Source: Pseudolactococcus piscium (lineage in GTDB: Bacteria; Bacillota; Bacilli; Lactobacillales; Streptococcaceae). From it: a stretch of 60,837 bases of DNA. Position 1 is the stretch's first letter. Each line of letters begins with the position of its first letter. Of the stretch, positions 48,544 to 57,847 are shown one piece after another. A program made the translations under genes and the position numbers. The stretch covers positions 1 through 60,837 of the forward strand of contig NZ_JXJW01000004.1 of the NCBI RefSeq assembly GCF_002441695.1. The letters are read 5' to 3'. Under the pieces are notes generated by a model, which saw nothing but the letters and a program-made list of their open reading frames with translations, was not told the origin of the DNA and did no database searches.

Positions 48544-50577
48544 TTATCGTTTAGTGGCAGTCATGATCCCTTCACCTGCCAACGTCGCATGTGGCACCTG
48601 CCCTAGTAAATCTGCTTGAAAACTATCTTGATTTGTCACAATAACTGGTGTTTCGATGACAAATCCTTGATTTTTGATGAAGTCGATATCAAATGTCAGT
48701 AATTTCTGACCTTTTATGACATGATCACCTTGCGCAACAAAGGTTTCAAAGCCTTTACCTGCTAAGGAAACAGTGTCCATACCGATATGAATCAGCACTT
48801 CTACACCGGCATCAGAAATGAGGCCAATCGCATGTTTAGTTGGAAAGACAGCTGATACGACCCCAGCAAAGGGGGCTGATAACAGGCCTTCAGAAGGTAG
48901 GATAACCACACCCTCACCCATCATACCCTCACTAAAGACAGGATCGCTAGCAGTTGAGAGTGCCCGTACCTCTCCTTTTAAGGGGCTAGCAATCTCAACT
49001 GTCGTCCCGATAGCTGTTCCCGCTTTTGCGGCACTTTCTAAAGCATCAAGCGTTGCATCCTGTTCAGATAAGTTTACTGCGCCAGCACCTACTCTGTCAA
49101 GTTTATTAAAAATACCCGCTTGACGGAAGAAGAAGGTCAATACGATTGGTACAACTAGTGCGATTAACATTGGCAATAAGAATTTCAACATGTCTTCACC
49201 ACGAATGGCTAGAATACCAGGCAGTCCACCAACACCAATCGAGTTAGCCCGAACACCCATGAACGTAGAGACCATGCCTGCGATACCTGATCCTATCATG
49301 GCAGCGACAAAGGGATAGAGGTATTTTAAGTTAATCCCGAACATGGCTGGTTCAGTTACCCCTAACCATGCTGAAATCGTAGATGGCACTGAAATTTCTG
49401 CTTCTTTTTTGTTCTTTTTATGGAGAAGATAAACAGCAAATACTGATGCACCTTGGGCGATATTAGACAGATCGATCAATGGCCACAAATTGGTTGAGCC
49501 ATAATCGGCAATCAACTGGGCATCAATGGCTAATGTTGTATGATGCAAGCCTGTAATCACGAGTGGAGCATAAAGAATACCAAAGACACCACCGAATAAC
49601 CAAGCAAGAGAGGACGTTAGCCCTGTATTCACCACAAAGGAAATCCCTTGTCCAATTTTCCAACCGATCGGGCCAATGATTGCGTGAGCCGCAATGATTG
49701 TTGGCAATAGTGAGAATAAAGGTACAAAAATCATAGAAATAGCTTCTGGAATGTGTTTTCTAAAGAAACGTTCTAAATAGGCTAATAAGAACCCTGCTGC
49801 CATAGCAGGAATAACTTGCGCTTGGTAGCCGATTTTTTCTAGGGTAAAGAAGCCAAAGTCCCAAGTCCAATTTTTGGCAATTTCAGCAGCTGTCGTCCCA
49901 TTTACAGCATAAGCATTTAAAAGCTGTGGTGAAACTAGGGTAATCCCAAGGACAATCCCCAAGATTTGCGTGGTGCCCATCTTACGGGTAACTGACCAGG
50001 TAATCCCAACTGGTAAGAAGTGGAAAATCGCTTCACCAGGCAACCATAGAAAACTATTGACACCATTCCAAAATGGTGAGACCTGCACGATTGTATTCCA
50101 AACTGGTTTACCTTCTGAAGTGACTTTTAATACGCCATCGACAGCAGCTTGACCTAAGGCTTGTATCTGCACACCTTCCAAAATATTACGGAAGCCTAGG
50201 ATAAGCCCCCCTACAATAATTGCTGGTAATAAGGGTGTAAAAATCTCAGACAAGGTACCAACTAATTTTTGAATAACATTTTGATTGGTCTTAGCAGCTG
50301 ACTTGGCAGCTTCTTTTGAGACACCTTCTATCCCACTGATTGCTGAAAAGTCATTATAAAAGTCAGCAACGTCATTGCCGATGATGACTTGAAATTGTCC
50401 GGCATTTGTAAACATGCCTTTGGTCGTTGAAATAGCTTCGATTCTTTTTTTGTCTGCTTTGTCATCATCGTTGAGCACAAAGCGCATGCGCGTTGCGCAG
50501 TGGGTTACTGCGGCAACATTTTCTTTCCCACCAATCGCGTCGAGCAGCTCCTTGGCTTGTTTTTCAAATTTTCCCAT
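48544..50577 (-). CDS. treP: Trehalose PTS transporter subunit IIBC(A)
   Basis: Takes up trehalose and phosphorylates it. 677 residues: IIB with phospho-Cys27 in THCATRMRF; IIC with ITGLHHT and VTEPAMFGINL; a linker near 510; and a full IIA domain with phospho-His in VLIHIGMDTV. Many trehalose transporters lack IIA, so this one is self-contained. Placement before treC and the operator upstream support trehalose over other glucosides. Confidence 0.93.
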   Translation of the reverse strand: MGKFEKQAKELLDAIGGKENVAAVTHCATRMRFVLNDDDKADKKRIEAISTTKGMFTNAGQFQVIIGNDVADFYNDFSAISGIEGVSKEAAKSAAKTNQNVIQKLVGTLSEIFTPLLPAIIVGGLILGFRNILEGVQIQALGQAAVDGVLKVTSEGKPVWNTIVQVSPFWNGVNSFLWLPGEAIFHFLPVGITWSVTRKMGTTQILGIVLGITLVSPQLLNAYAVNGTTAAEIAKNWTWDFGFFTLEKIGYQAQVIPAMAAGFLLAYLERFFRKHIPEAISMIFVPLFSLLPTIIAAHAIIGPIGWKIGQGISFVVNTGLTSSLAWLFGGVFGILYAPLVITGLHHTTLAIDAQLIADYGSTNLWPLIDLSNIAQGASVFAVYLLHKKNKKEAEISVPSTISAWLGVTEPAMFGINLKYLYPFVAAMIGSGIAGMVSTFMGVRANSIGVGGLPGILAIRGEDMLKFLLPMLIALVVPIVLTFFFRQAGIFNKLDRVGAGAVNLSEQDATLDALESAAKAGTAIGTTVEIASPLKGEVRALSTASDPVFSEGMMGEGVVILPSEGLLSAPFAGVVSAVFPTKHAIGLISDAGVEVLIHIGMDTVSLAGKGFETFVAQGDHVIKGQKLLTFDIDFIKNQGFVIETPVIVTNQDSFQADLLGQVPHATLAGEGIMTATKR

Positions 50578-50635
50578 ACGGGTCTCCTTTAAGATAGCAT
50601 TATATAAATAAAAAAATGGCAGTTACAATACCTTT

Positions 50636-50653
50636 AACTTGTACGTACAAGTT
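50636..50653 (-). promoter_or_regulatory. TreR-type operator
   Basis: A perfect 18-bp palindrome, AACTTGTAC/GTACAAGTT. It resembles the TTGTANNTACAA sites of GntR-family TreR. It begins about six bases after the predicted transcription start of treP. No treR gene is in the window. Confidence 0.75.
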
Positions 50654-50665
50654 ACTTACAAATTC

Positions 50666-50693
50666 ATTCTACCATAAAAAAAATATTTTGCAA
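50666..50693 (-). promoter_or_regulatory. Promoter of treP-treC
   Basis: Minus strand TTGCAA (50693..50688), 16-base spacer ending TGG, TAGAAT (50671..50666), an extended -10 type. Confidence 0.72.
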
Positions 50694-50702
50694 GCGTTTT
50701 CT
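50689..50702 (-). promoter_or_regulatory. cre-like site in the treP promoter
   Basis: AGAAAACGCTTGCA on the minus strand, one mismatch to WGWAARCGYTWWMA. It covers the -35 box; CcpA repression is expected. Confidence 0.65.
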
Positions 50703-50875
50703 GTTTTTATTTTATATGTCTTTGTAATCATACATAAGCAGCAGTTTAACTTAGGAAAAATATGCTTATAATCAGGTATCTCTTCTTGAGATTAGCATGT
50801 GTCAAAAAAACGCTTATTGCAAATGCAACAACCGTTTTTCTAGTATGAAAATTTAGTGTACTTTATCAAATTAAC

Positions 50876-51910
50876 TTATTTAACATCTTCAACCAGTGCA
50901 AAGACATCATCGATAAGCTGCAAGACTTTGCGAACTTGCTCATTTTTAACGATTGGGTGTGCACCATGTCTCATAACATCAAAGACATTCTGATAGAATG
51001 GGACAAAATCAGCAGGTATTGGCTTGATAGCATGTTTGAGCGTTGCTTCCTCGGATGGTGGTGCCATCGTCTTAGTCAGGCCAACACCGGCTTTGATTGG
51101 CTTAGGCGCAAGGACATCTGCTTTATTTGTTGCCACGACAAGTTCACCTGATAGATCCCAGTTTTCTATTTTCGCAGCACCATTTAGGCCTTTAACATAC
51201 CAGCGCGGTAATTGACTATAGTTTGTCGTGCCCACTTCAATTAGGGCACGTATACCATTCTCAAATGTCAAATAAAGGATGAAGCCATCATCAACCTCAT
51301 TGCCTAAAATATAGGAGAAGTCAGCTGACATCTGTTTGATGGGACTATCGATCAGCCACAATAGCTGATCGATTAGGTGGACACCCCAATCCAGCAACAT
51401 GCCACCGCCATGCTTTGCCTGCTCTCGCCAGTCACCTGGTATACCATTTGCACCATGGACACGAGATTCAATCTGGAACAAATCACCTATTTGACCCGTT
51501 TGATACAGGTCTCGAATCACGAGAAAATCCGGATCCCAACGGCGATTTTGATGCACCATGAAGGTATTGCCAGTTTCCTTTGCAACCGCTAAGATATCAT
51601 CGAGTTCTGCAACATTCATGGCAACAGGTTTCTCACAAATGACGTGCTTACCAGCATGAAGCGCGGCAATTGCTATCGTTTTATGGGCATCATTTGGCGT
51701 TGCGATTAATACCGCTTCCACTGTCTCATCAGCTAGGACACGTTCCAGACTATCATATACTTTAAGTCCCGCCTCACGCGCATTATCCTGGGCTGTTTGT
51801 GCAATATCATAAACCCCAACGACCTGCACAAGTTCACTCGGCATCAATTCCTTTTTATGATAACTCCCCATCCCACCGTAACCGATGATCACAAACTTAA
51901 TCGCTGTCAT
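50876..51910 (-). CDS. Gfo/Idh/MocA-family oxidoreductase (second of the cluster)
   Basis: NAD(P)-dependent sugar oxidoreductase family. 344 residues: Rossmann GYGGMGSYH near residue 9, CEKPVAMN near 95 with the catalytic Lys, and the C-terminal sheet domain with GGMLLDWGVHLIDQLLW, whose Asp/His pair is typical of the active site. Last gene of the cluster, 110 bases after the TIM-barrel gene. Likely oxidises or reduces a hydroxyl of a sugar or glycoside; substrate unknown. No predicted export. Confidence 0.9.
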   Translation of the reverse strand: MTAIKFVIIGYGGMGSYHKKELMPSELVQVVGVYDIAQTAQDNAREAGLKVYDSLERVLADETVEAVLIATPNDAHKTIAIAALHAGKHVICEKPVAMNVAELDDILAVAKETGNTFMVHQNRRWDPDFLVIRDLYQTGQIGDLFQIESRVHGANGIPGDWREQAKHGGGMLLDWGVHLIDQLLWLIDSPIKQMSADFSYILGNEVDDGFILYLTFENGIRALIEVGTTNYSQLPRWYVKGLNGAAKIENWDLSGELVVATNKADVLAPKPIKAGVGLTKTMAPPSEEATLKHAIKPIPADFVPFYQNVFDVMRHGAHPIVKNEQVRKVLQLIDDVFALVEDVK

Positions 51911-52019
51911 TTTCTTACCTCTTTTATCCTATCTCTCTTTTAACTGTTATCAGTCCTAACGCGATGCTAAACTTATCTCACTTGCTCTGACTCGGGTCAC
52001 CTAGGACTAATAAATTAGC

Positions 52020-52988
52020 TTATAACCACCATGGATTTGCTGGTTGATCCTGAATCATCACTGAACGTAAGTTTATGATCGCACGATTTAAGCCTTCATC
52101 AATCGACATGATCGGATCTTCATGTTCAATACTCAGCACATAATCGTAGCCATATATCCGCAATGCCGATACAATATCAGACCAGACTTTTAAGTCATGC
52201 CCACAGCCAACTGACCGGAAAGTCCAGGCGCGTGTTGCAACATTATCATACGGCTGCATATCAGTTAAACCATGCATATTGATATTGTCTTGATCCAAAT
52301 AAGTATCCTTGGCATGGAAATGATGAATTGCGTTTTTTGATCCTAATATTTTTATGGCAGCGACTGGATCAATTCCTTGCCACCACAGATGGCTCGGATC
52401 GAGATTACACCCTATAGCGTCACCCGCTGCATCACGCAGTCTTAGCATCGTGTAAGGTGTATGTGCCAAGAAGCCACCATGTAACTCAATACCGATCTTA
52501 ATTCCAGCAGCTGTTGCTTCCGTGTTGATCCCCTTCCAGTAAGGAATCAATTTGTTGTCCCATTGATAATTGTATGAATCATCATATTCTGTCGGCCAAG
52601 GTAGGACTGGCCAGTTGACATGGGTATCTGTTGCATTCCCACCTGCTACACCGGAAAAGCCATTCACAACGGGGACATGCATCAAACTTGCCAGTTTGAT
52701 TGTTTTGCGTAGTAATTCATCCGCTTCTTTGGCAACATCAGCGAGTGGTGAAATCGGATTATTGTGGCAAGATAGGGCTGAAATTTCTAAATTTTTATCT
52801 GATAGTCTAGCCAAATAGTCTTTACGGGCATCACTAGATGCTAGTAATTTATCAATATCTAAGTGGGCATTACCCGGACTACCACCAGTGCCAATTTCGA
52901 CAGTTTGCAAGCCTTTAGATGCGACTTCAGCTATCATCTCATCAAACGATAAGTTATTAAATAATGGGGTAAAAACGCCTAATTTCAT
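52020..52988 (-). CDS. Xylose-isomerase-like TIM barrel protein (sugar epimerase/lyase family)
   Basis: 322 residues of the AP-endonuclease-2/xylose isomerase-like superfamily. Metal ligands are visible: Glu in KIGIELHGG, Asp/His in [10 protein letters not shown], His in HHFHAKD and Glu in LSIEHEDP. Members include keto-sugar epimerases, inosose dehydratases and 3-keto-glycoside-cleaving enzymes. Its start overlaps the ThuA stop as ATGA, so it is translated together with it. Given two oxidoreductases nearby, a role on a keto-glycoside is my inference. Confidence 0.87.
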   Translation of the reverse strand: MKLGVFTPLFNNLSFDEMIAEVASKGLQTVEIGTGGSPGNAHLDIDKLLASSDARKDYLARLSDKNLEISALSCHNNPISPLADVAKEADELLRKTIKLASLMHVPVVNGFSGVAGGNATDTHVNWPVLPWPTEYDDSYNYQWDNKLIPYWKGINTEATAAGIKIGIELHGGFLAHTPYTMLRLRDAAGDAIGCNLDPSHLWWQGIDPVAAIKILGSKNAIHHFHAKDTYLDQDNINMHGLTDMQPYDNVATRAWTFRSVGCGHDLKVWSDIVSALRIYGYDYVLSIEHEDPIMSIDEGLNRAIINLRSVMIQDQPANPWWL

Positions 52989-53698
52989 GCCTTAATCTCC
53001 TTTTTTTCAAAATGACCATAACTTGGATAACGATTGCCTGTTGGGGCACAAAACGAAACAGCATTCTTGATGATACGCTGTACATTTCCATCATAGTAGC
53101 TTGGGTAGGTTTCATGACCTGGTTGGAAGTAGAAAATTTTGCCATTACCGCGTTTGTAGACACAGCCACTTCGGAAAATTTCACCGCCAGGATACCAGCT
53201 AACGAGGACCAACTCGTCAGGTGCTGGAATATCAAAGTGTTCACCATACATCTCTTCCATCTCCAAATCGATGAAGTCACCAATGCCCTGTGTAATCGGG
53301 TGTCCAGGATTAACATTCCAGATACGACAAGGCTGTTCGTCTTCTCGCCATTTCAAATCACATGATGTCCCCATCAATTTCTTGAATAGCTTGGAGAAAT
53401 GACCTGAATGTAAGACAATCAACCCCATCCCTTCAAGGACACGTTGATGGACACGATCGACTATGCTATCTGCTACCTCGTCGTGGGCAATATGTCCCCA
53501 CCATAGCAAGACATCAGTATTGGCTAAGATAGCCTCAGTTAAGCCGTGTTCGGGCTGATCCAAGGTTGCTGTTATGACCTCAAATTCATCTTGTAAAAAT
53601 GAGGCTAGCTGCCCGTGTATGCCTTTCGGGTACATGCTACTCACTTTGGGATCCATCAATTCATGTCGATATTCATTCCATATGGTGACTTTAATCAT
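52985..53698 (-). CDS. ThuA-family protein
   Basis: 237 residues of the ThuA (trehalose utilization) family, a class I glutamine-amidotransferase-like flavodoxin fold. Visible are TDVLLWWGH near 55, [14 protein letters not shown] near 92, [10 protein letters not shown] near 140 and [12 protein letters not shown] near 205. In rhizobia ThuA works with ThuB (Gfo/Idh) in trehalose and related disaccharide use through 3-keto forms. Here it sits between two oxidoreductases and a TIM barrel. The chemistry of ThuA is not firmly settled. Confidence 0.88.
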   Translation of the reverse strand: MIKVTIWNEYRHELMDPKVSSMYPKGIHGQLASFLQDEFEVITATLDQPEHGLTEAILANTDVLLWWGHIAHDEVADSIVDRVHQRVLEGMGLIVLHSGHFSKLFKKLMGTSCDLKWREDEQPCRIWNVNPGHPITQGIGDFIDLEMEEMYGEHFDIPAPDELVLVSWYPGGEIFRSGCVYKRGNGKIFYFQPGHETYPSYYDGNVQRIIKNAVSFCAPTGNRYPSYGHFEKKEIKA

Positions 53699-53735
53699 TT
53701 GCTAACACTTTCTATGCTTTCTGCTGTCTAAACGA

Positions 53736-54806
53736 CTATAAGAAGACGGGTTGACCAGTTTTAGCTGACTCATAGATACCTTCTAATATTTGTGTGACAA
53801 CCAATGCTTGCTCGGGTTTAACGAGTGGGGCTGTATCATTAACCACAGCATCATACCAACTCTCAGCTTCATTAAAGGCAGGATCATCACCAGCACCATC
53901 ATAGAAATCAACACCACCAGTTTCAAGCTCAATTTTTTTCTCGTAGAGCAAGCCATGTTCTTCACCATTAATGGTCAAGCCGTTATTCATGTCAGCACCA
54001 GCTTTTGTCCCCATCAAGGTTGTTTTGGCTTCTTTGACATCTAATGAGTTGATGGCCCAACTTGATTCAAGGTAGATGGTTGCCCCATTTTCCATGACAA
54101 CAAAGCCAATCGCTGAGTCTTCTACTGTAAATTTTTCTGGATCCCATGGGCCCCATGCATTAGCCGCATTTTTAGTGCCAGATAATTTATGATAGGCATT
54201 ACCAACCACATATTTAGGGATGTAGTTGTCCATCATCCAAAGCGTTAAATCAAGGGCATGTGTTCCGATATCGATCAATGGTCCGCCACCTTGGGCTGCT
54301 TCATCAAGGAAGACGCCCCAAGTTGGGACTGCGCGACGTCTGATGGCATGTGCTTTGGCTGTATAAACTTCACCAAGCTCGCCCGCCTCACAAATCGTAT
54401 GTAGATATTGCGAATCTGTTCTGAACCGATTTTGATAGCCAATCGTTAGTTTTTTTCCTGTTCTTTTGGCTGCTTCTATCATCGCCTTAGCTTCTTCGGA
54501 TGTTTTAGCCATTGGTTTTTCACACATCACATGGCAGCCAGCTTCCAAAGCGGCAATTGTTAACGGTGCATGTGACACATTAGGTGTTAGGACATGAACC
54601 GCATCTAACTCAAGTTTTAAGAGGTCTTGATAATCTGTAAAGACCAATGCGTCCTCAGTGCCAAATGCTTTTTTTGCTGCCTCAGCACGAGAAACTTCTA
54701 GGTCACAAAAAGCGACTAATTCAACGATAGCTAATTTTGAAAGTGCTGGTAAATGTTTCCCATTTGCGATACCACCGCACCCAATAATGCCAATTTTCAA
54801 GCTCAT
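53736..54806 (-). CDS. Gfo/Idh/MocA-family oxidoreductase (first of the cluster, ThuB-like)
   Basis: 356 residues from the ATG at 54806, which is five bases after GGAGG; an upstream ATG at 54839 has no site. Rossmann GCGGIANGKH near residue 9, CEKPMAKT near 90, DIGTHALDLTLWMMD near 175, and the C-terminal domain with NGATIYLESSWAIN. It resembles ThuB and other glycoside 3-dehydrogenases in layout; that function is inferred. Located 37 bases before thuA. Confidence 0.9.
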   Translation of the reverse strand: MSLKIGIIGCGGIANGKHLPALSKLAIVELVAFCDLEVSRAEAAKKAFGTEDALVFTDYQDLLKLELDAVHVLTPNVSHAPLTIAALEAGCHVMCEKPMAKTSEEAKAMIEAAKRTGKKLTIGYQNRFRTDSQYLHTICEAGELGEVYTAKAHAIRRRAVPTWGVFLDEAAQGGGPLIDIGTHALDLTLWMMDNYIPKYVVGNAYHKLSGTKNAANAWGPWDPEKFTVEDSAIGFVVMENGATIYLESSWAINSLDVKEAKTTLMGTKAGADMNNGLTINGEEHGLLYEKKIELETGGVDFYDGAGDDPAFNEAESWYDAVVNDTAPLVKPEQALVVTQILEGIYESAKTGQPVFL

Positions 54807-54911
54807 TTTATCCTCCATATCGCTGTATAAGCGTTTCATTTGATACCTTTATTTTAGTAAATTTTGCCACGCAATACTTCCCAATTCTCTAACAGAAAAT
54901 TCCCAGATATT

Positions 54912-54940
54912 GCGCATCTTTTCTGAGTACTGAGATGCGC
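54912..54940 (-). other. Hairpin right after the AraC regulator gene
   Basis: GCGCATCT/AGATGCGC stem with a 13-base loop, starting at the stop codon. No T-run follows, so it might be an RNA processing or partial termination point between regulator and enzymes. Confidence 0.5.
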
Positions 54941-55818
54941 TATTTGATCCACCGTTTTGCCTGTAGTTGCTTTTGATATTGTAAGGGTGAGATGCCTTGT
55001 GATTTTTTAAAGACATGATGGAAGGTTTTCACACTTGAAAACCCTGCTTTATCAGCGACGTCTACCATGGGCAACCTTTCCTGACTCAAAATATATCTGG
55101 CTTGATCTAACCGATAATCACTTAGAAATTGAATAAAGGTTTGACCGATGTGTTTCTTGAAGAAACGCGTGAAATAGTAGGGACTAAAGCCGACCAGGTC
55201 ACTAATTGTTTCAAGCGTGATATCTTCTTGAAAGTGGGTTTCAATGTAGCCAAATATTTTGTTAAGTAGCACTAAATCTTCCTTGTATTTAACTTCGGAA
55301 TGGTTGAGCATTGGCTTACTTGCGTTGCCTTGCGGTAACTCCTCCAAAAACATACCTATGAGTTGCATCAGATAGCCCAGCTGCAAACAAGGTACAGCAA
55401 GTGAGCTGGATTGCGTTGTCTCAAATAGCTTATCTAGCAAGTCTGCTGCTGTCTGGGCTAGTGCATTTGGCCAGGACTTGCTACACGTTTGAGCTGTTTC
55501 AAATAAGGCGATTAATTGTGATTGGCTAATGCCTAATAGCTTCTCATCAAATATAGCCAAATCGAACTGGTAAACATAACGCGCACTATCAGGTGATGAC
55601 AGAAATGAATGCGTTGCACCACTTGGAAAAATGATGAGTTCTTTTTCTGCTAACCCGATAATCTCATTTTGATAGGCAATATTGACACAGCCTTTTTTCA
55701 CATAGATGATTTCCACTTCCTTATGAAAATGTGGAAAGCTAGCTAAGGTATTTTCATTCTCGAACATTTTCAAATTAATCGGACTGTCATATTCAACCAA
55801 CTCGATGTATTTACTCAT
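54940..55818 (-). CDS. AraC-family transcriptional regulator
   Basis: 292 residues: an N-terminal cupin sugar-sensing domain (PHFHKEVEIIYVKKG) and a C-terminal double HTH (DITLETISDLVGFSPYYFTRFFKKH; PMVDVADKAGFSSVKTFHHVFKK, each in parts). The ATG at 55818 has AGGAG five bases before; the frame offers a GTG at 55824. It lies inside the cluster between the permeases and the oxidoreductases, so it probably activates this cluster upon binding the substrate or an intermediate. Confidence 0.92.
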   Translation of the reverse strand: MSKYIELVEYDSPINLKMFENENTLASFPHFHKEVEIIYVKKGCVNIAYQNEIIGLAEKELIIFPSGATHSFLSSPDSARYVYQFDLAIFDEKLLGISQSQLIALFETAQTCSKSWPNALAQTAADLLDKLFETTQSSSLAVPCLQLGYLMQLIGMFLEELPQGNASKPMLNHSEVKYKEDLVLLNKIFGYIETHFQEDITLETISDLVGFSPYYFTRFFKKHIGQTFIQFLSDYRLDQARYILSQERLPMVDVADKAGFSSVKTFHHVFKKSQGISPLQYQKQLQAKRWIK

Positions 55819-55899
55819 TGCCACTCCTATTTTTATTACTTACCTTGAGCCTATGCTATTTTCTATCACTCTATGATCATCAAACATGATCTAGCCCAC

Positions 55900-56748
55900 C
55901 TATTTAACAGCGCCATCTGCCATCCCTTTAATAATTTGTTTTTGCAAGAAGATGAACAAGATAATAACTGGAATCACCGTGATCAAGACTGCTGGAAACA
56001 TGAGATCCCATGGCACTGAATAGGGGCCATCTTTCATTTTTGCGTAATACAAGGCTAAGGTTAAGGTTTTGTGCTCAGAGTCCCCTAGTACTAGGAAAGG
56101 TAAGAGGTAGTCATTCCAAACCCACATGGCATTCAGGATGATAACTGTTACCGTAGTCGGTCTCACGAGTGGCATGACGATTTTAAAGTAGACTTGGAAG
56201 ACATTTGCACCATCTATGATAGCAGCTTCTTCCAAGGATACTGGAACACTCTTCATAAAACCATGATAAAGGAAGGTTGACATGGCTAGACCAAAGCCAC
56301 CATACATGATGATGAGGCCTGGAACATTTTTCAAGCCCACACTTTCAAACATCGAAATCAAGGGATACATCACTGCTTGAAACGGAATAAGCATGGATGC
56401 TGTGAAAACCAAGAGGATAATCATAGCCAGTTTGCTCTTCACACGCACCATCATCCATGCAGCGCTTGATGATAATAAGACGATGAAGGTAACTGCTAGG
56501 ACTGTGATTAAGACAGTTAAAATAAATGACGGTAGCAAATTGATTTGCGTCATGGCATGTGAGATGTATTTAAAGGTAATCTCTTTTGGTAATGCCAAAG
56601 GGGAGTCCACAATTTCAGCTTGTGACTTAAAAGAATTCATGAACATAAAAGCAATCGGAAAGATTGTGACTAAGCCCATCACTAACAGGATGAGAAACAT
56701 GAAAACCTTGCCTAATTTTTGACCTGCTGTTTCTACTGAATGGTTCAT
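55900..56748 (-). CDS. ABC sugar permease, MalG-type
   Basis: 282 residues, six membrane helices. The EAA loop EEAAIIDGANVFQVYFKIVMPL, which docks the ATPase, is at about 190. N terminus before helix 1 is short. Its start overlaps the end of the other permease as ATGA. Together they form the import channel of the carbohydrate ABC system; no ATPase gene is adjacent. Confidence 0.94.
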   Translation of the reverse strand: MNHSVETAGQKLGKVFMFLILLVMGLVTIFPIAFMFMNSFKSQAEIVDSPLALPKEITFKYISHAMTQINLLPSFILTVLITVLAVTFIVLLSSSAAWMMVRVKSKLAMIILLVFTASMLIPFQAVMYPLISMFESVGLKNVPGLIIMYGGFGLAMSTFLYHGFMKSVPVSLEEAAIIDGANVFQVYFKIVMPLVRPTTVTVIILNAMWVWNDYLLPFLVLGDSEHKTLTLALYYAKMKDGPYSVPWDLMFPAVLITVIPVIILFIFLQKQIIKGMADGAVK

Positions 56749-57659
56749 TGCATCTCCACCTCTTTACCTTTCAAAATAACAGTTTGCGTGATTGAAATTG
56801 CGGCCACAACTAAGAAGAAAATAACTGCTTCTGCTTGGGCAATACCATAGTTACCATTTGTATCACTTGTTACTTTTAGTACTTGTGCTGCTAACATCCT
56901 ATAGCCCTGTGGTGCATTATTTGTCAAGGCAATATTTTGGTCGAGTAGCATGAAACATCTAGACAGGACAAGGAAGAAAACGATTGTAAAACTTGGGACC
57001 AACATCGGCACCGTGATTTTGAAAAATTTTTGGAAGGCATTGGCACCATCTATAGATGCCGCCTCATAATAATCATCTGAGATATTGGCTAATCCAGTCG
57101 TATAGATAACCATCATGTAGCCAGACATTTGCCAGACTGCCATGATCAAAATCGCAAACATCAGTTTATTCGGGTCTTTATCTGTCATGTAAGTCAAGAA
57201 TTTAATCGGTAACACGCCATCTTTGCCAAATAATACTTTGGTAAAGATATTGTTAAAGATGAAAAGCCAGATAAAGCCGAGTGATAACCCGCCAAGCAAG
57301 TTAGGTAGGAAAAACGTGGCGCGAAAGATACCGACAGCTTTTCCGATAGCATTGACTAACAGCGCTTGTGCTAAGGCAACAATATTGACGGCAATAACAG
57401 CTAGAACAGTGAATTTCACTGAGAAAAAGAAGGCTGATCGGAATGACTCTTGTTTAAATGCAGCCAGGTAGTTTTTCAAGCCAACAAAGGCCTCGAAAGG
57501 ATTTGTTGTCCGCCCATTGGCTCCCATGAAAAACGAGCCACGCCAACCAGTAAACGAATAGAAGATACCGATGATAAATGGCACCAAAACGACGATTAGG
57601 AAAACGGCAACAGCTGGCAAAACAAATGGAAAGAACCATTTTCTATATAATTTTGACAT
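56745..57659 (-). CDS. ABC sugar permease, MalF-type
   Basis: 304 residues with six to seven helices. EAA loop YEAASIDGANAFQKFFKITVPM is near 205; the N terminus starts KLYRKWFFPFVLPAVAVFLI. It follows the binding-protein gene by about 190 bases, which contain a hairpin at 57790-57817. Confidence 0.94.
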   Translation of the reverse strand: MSKLYRKWFFPFVLPAVAVFLIVVLVPFIIGIFYSFTGWRGSFFMGANGRTTNPFEAFVGLKNYLAAFKQESFRSAFFFSVKFTVLAVIAVNIVALAQALLVNAIGKAVGIFRATFFLPNLLGGLSLGFIWLFIFNNIFTKVLFGKDGVLPIKFLTYMTDKDPNKLMFAILIMAVWQMSGYMMVIYTTGLANISDDYYEAASIDGANAFQKFFKITVPMLVPSFTIVFFLVLSRCFMLLDQNIALTNNAPQGYRMLAAQVLKVTSDTNGNYGIAQAEAVIFFLVVAAISITQTVILKGKEVEMQ

Positions 57660-57789
57660 TAACTCACCTCATTTAGTTGGACCACAAGTCATGATAAGCA
57701 TGTCACATATCGTACTTGTGATACCTATAGTATCTGAAATAGATAAAATTTCTACTTAAGTAATTAAGCCCTTGTTTTTAAAAATTAAA

Positions 57790-57817
57790 TACCCATACTG
57801 CATCAACAATATGGGTA
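57790..57817 (-). terminator. Partial terminator between binding protein and permeases
   Basis: TACCCATA/TATGGGTA stem with a 12-base loop. The minus-strand tail is TTTAATTTTTAAA. This is a common way to make more binding protein than permease. Confidence 0.65.
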
Positions 57818-57847
57818 CTCAATCTCTTTTTAAGACGTGGTACTTAA

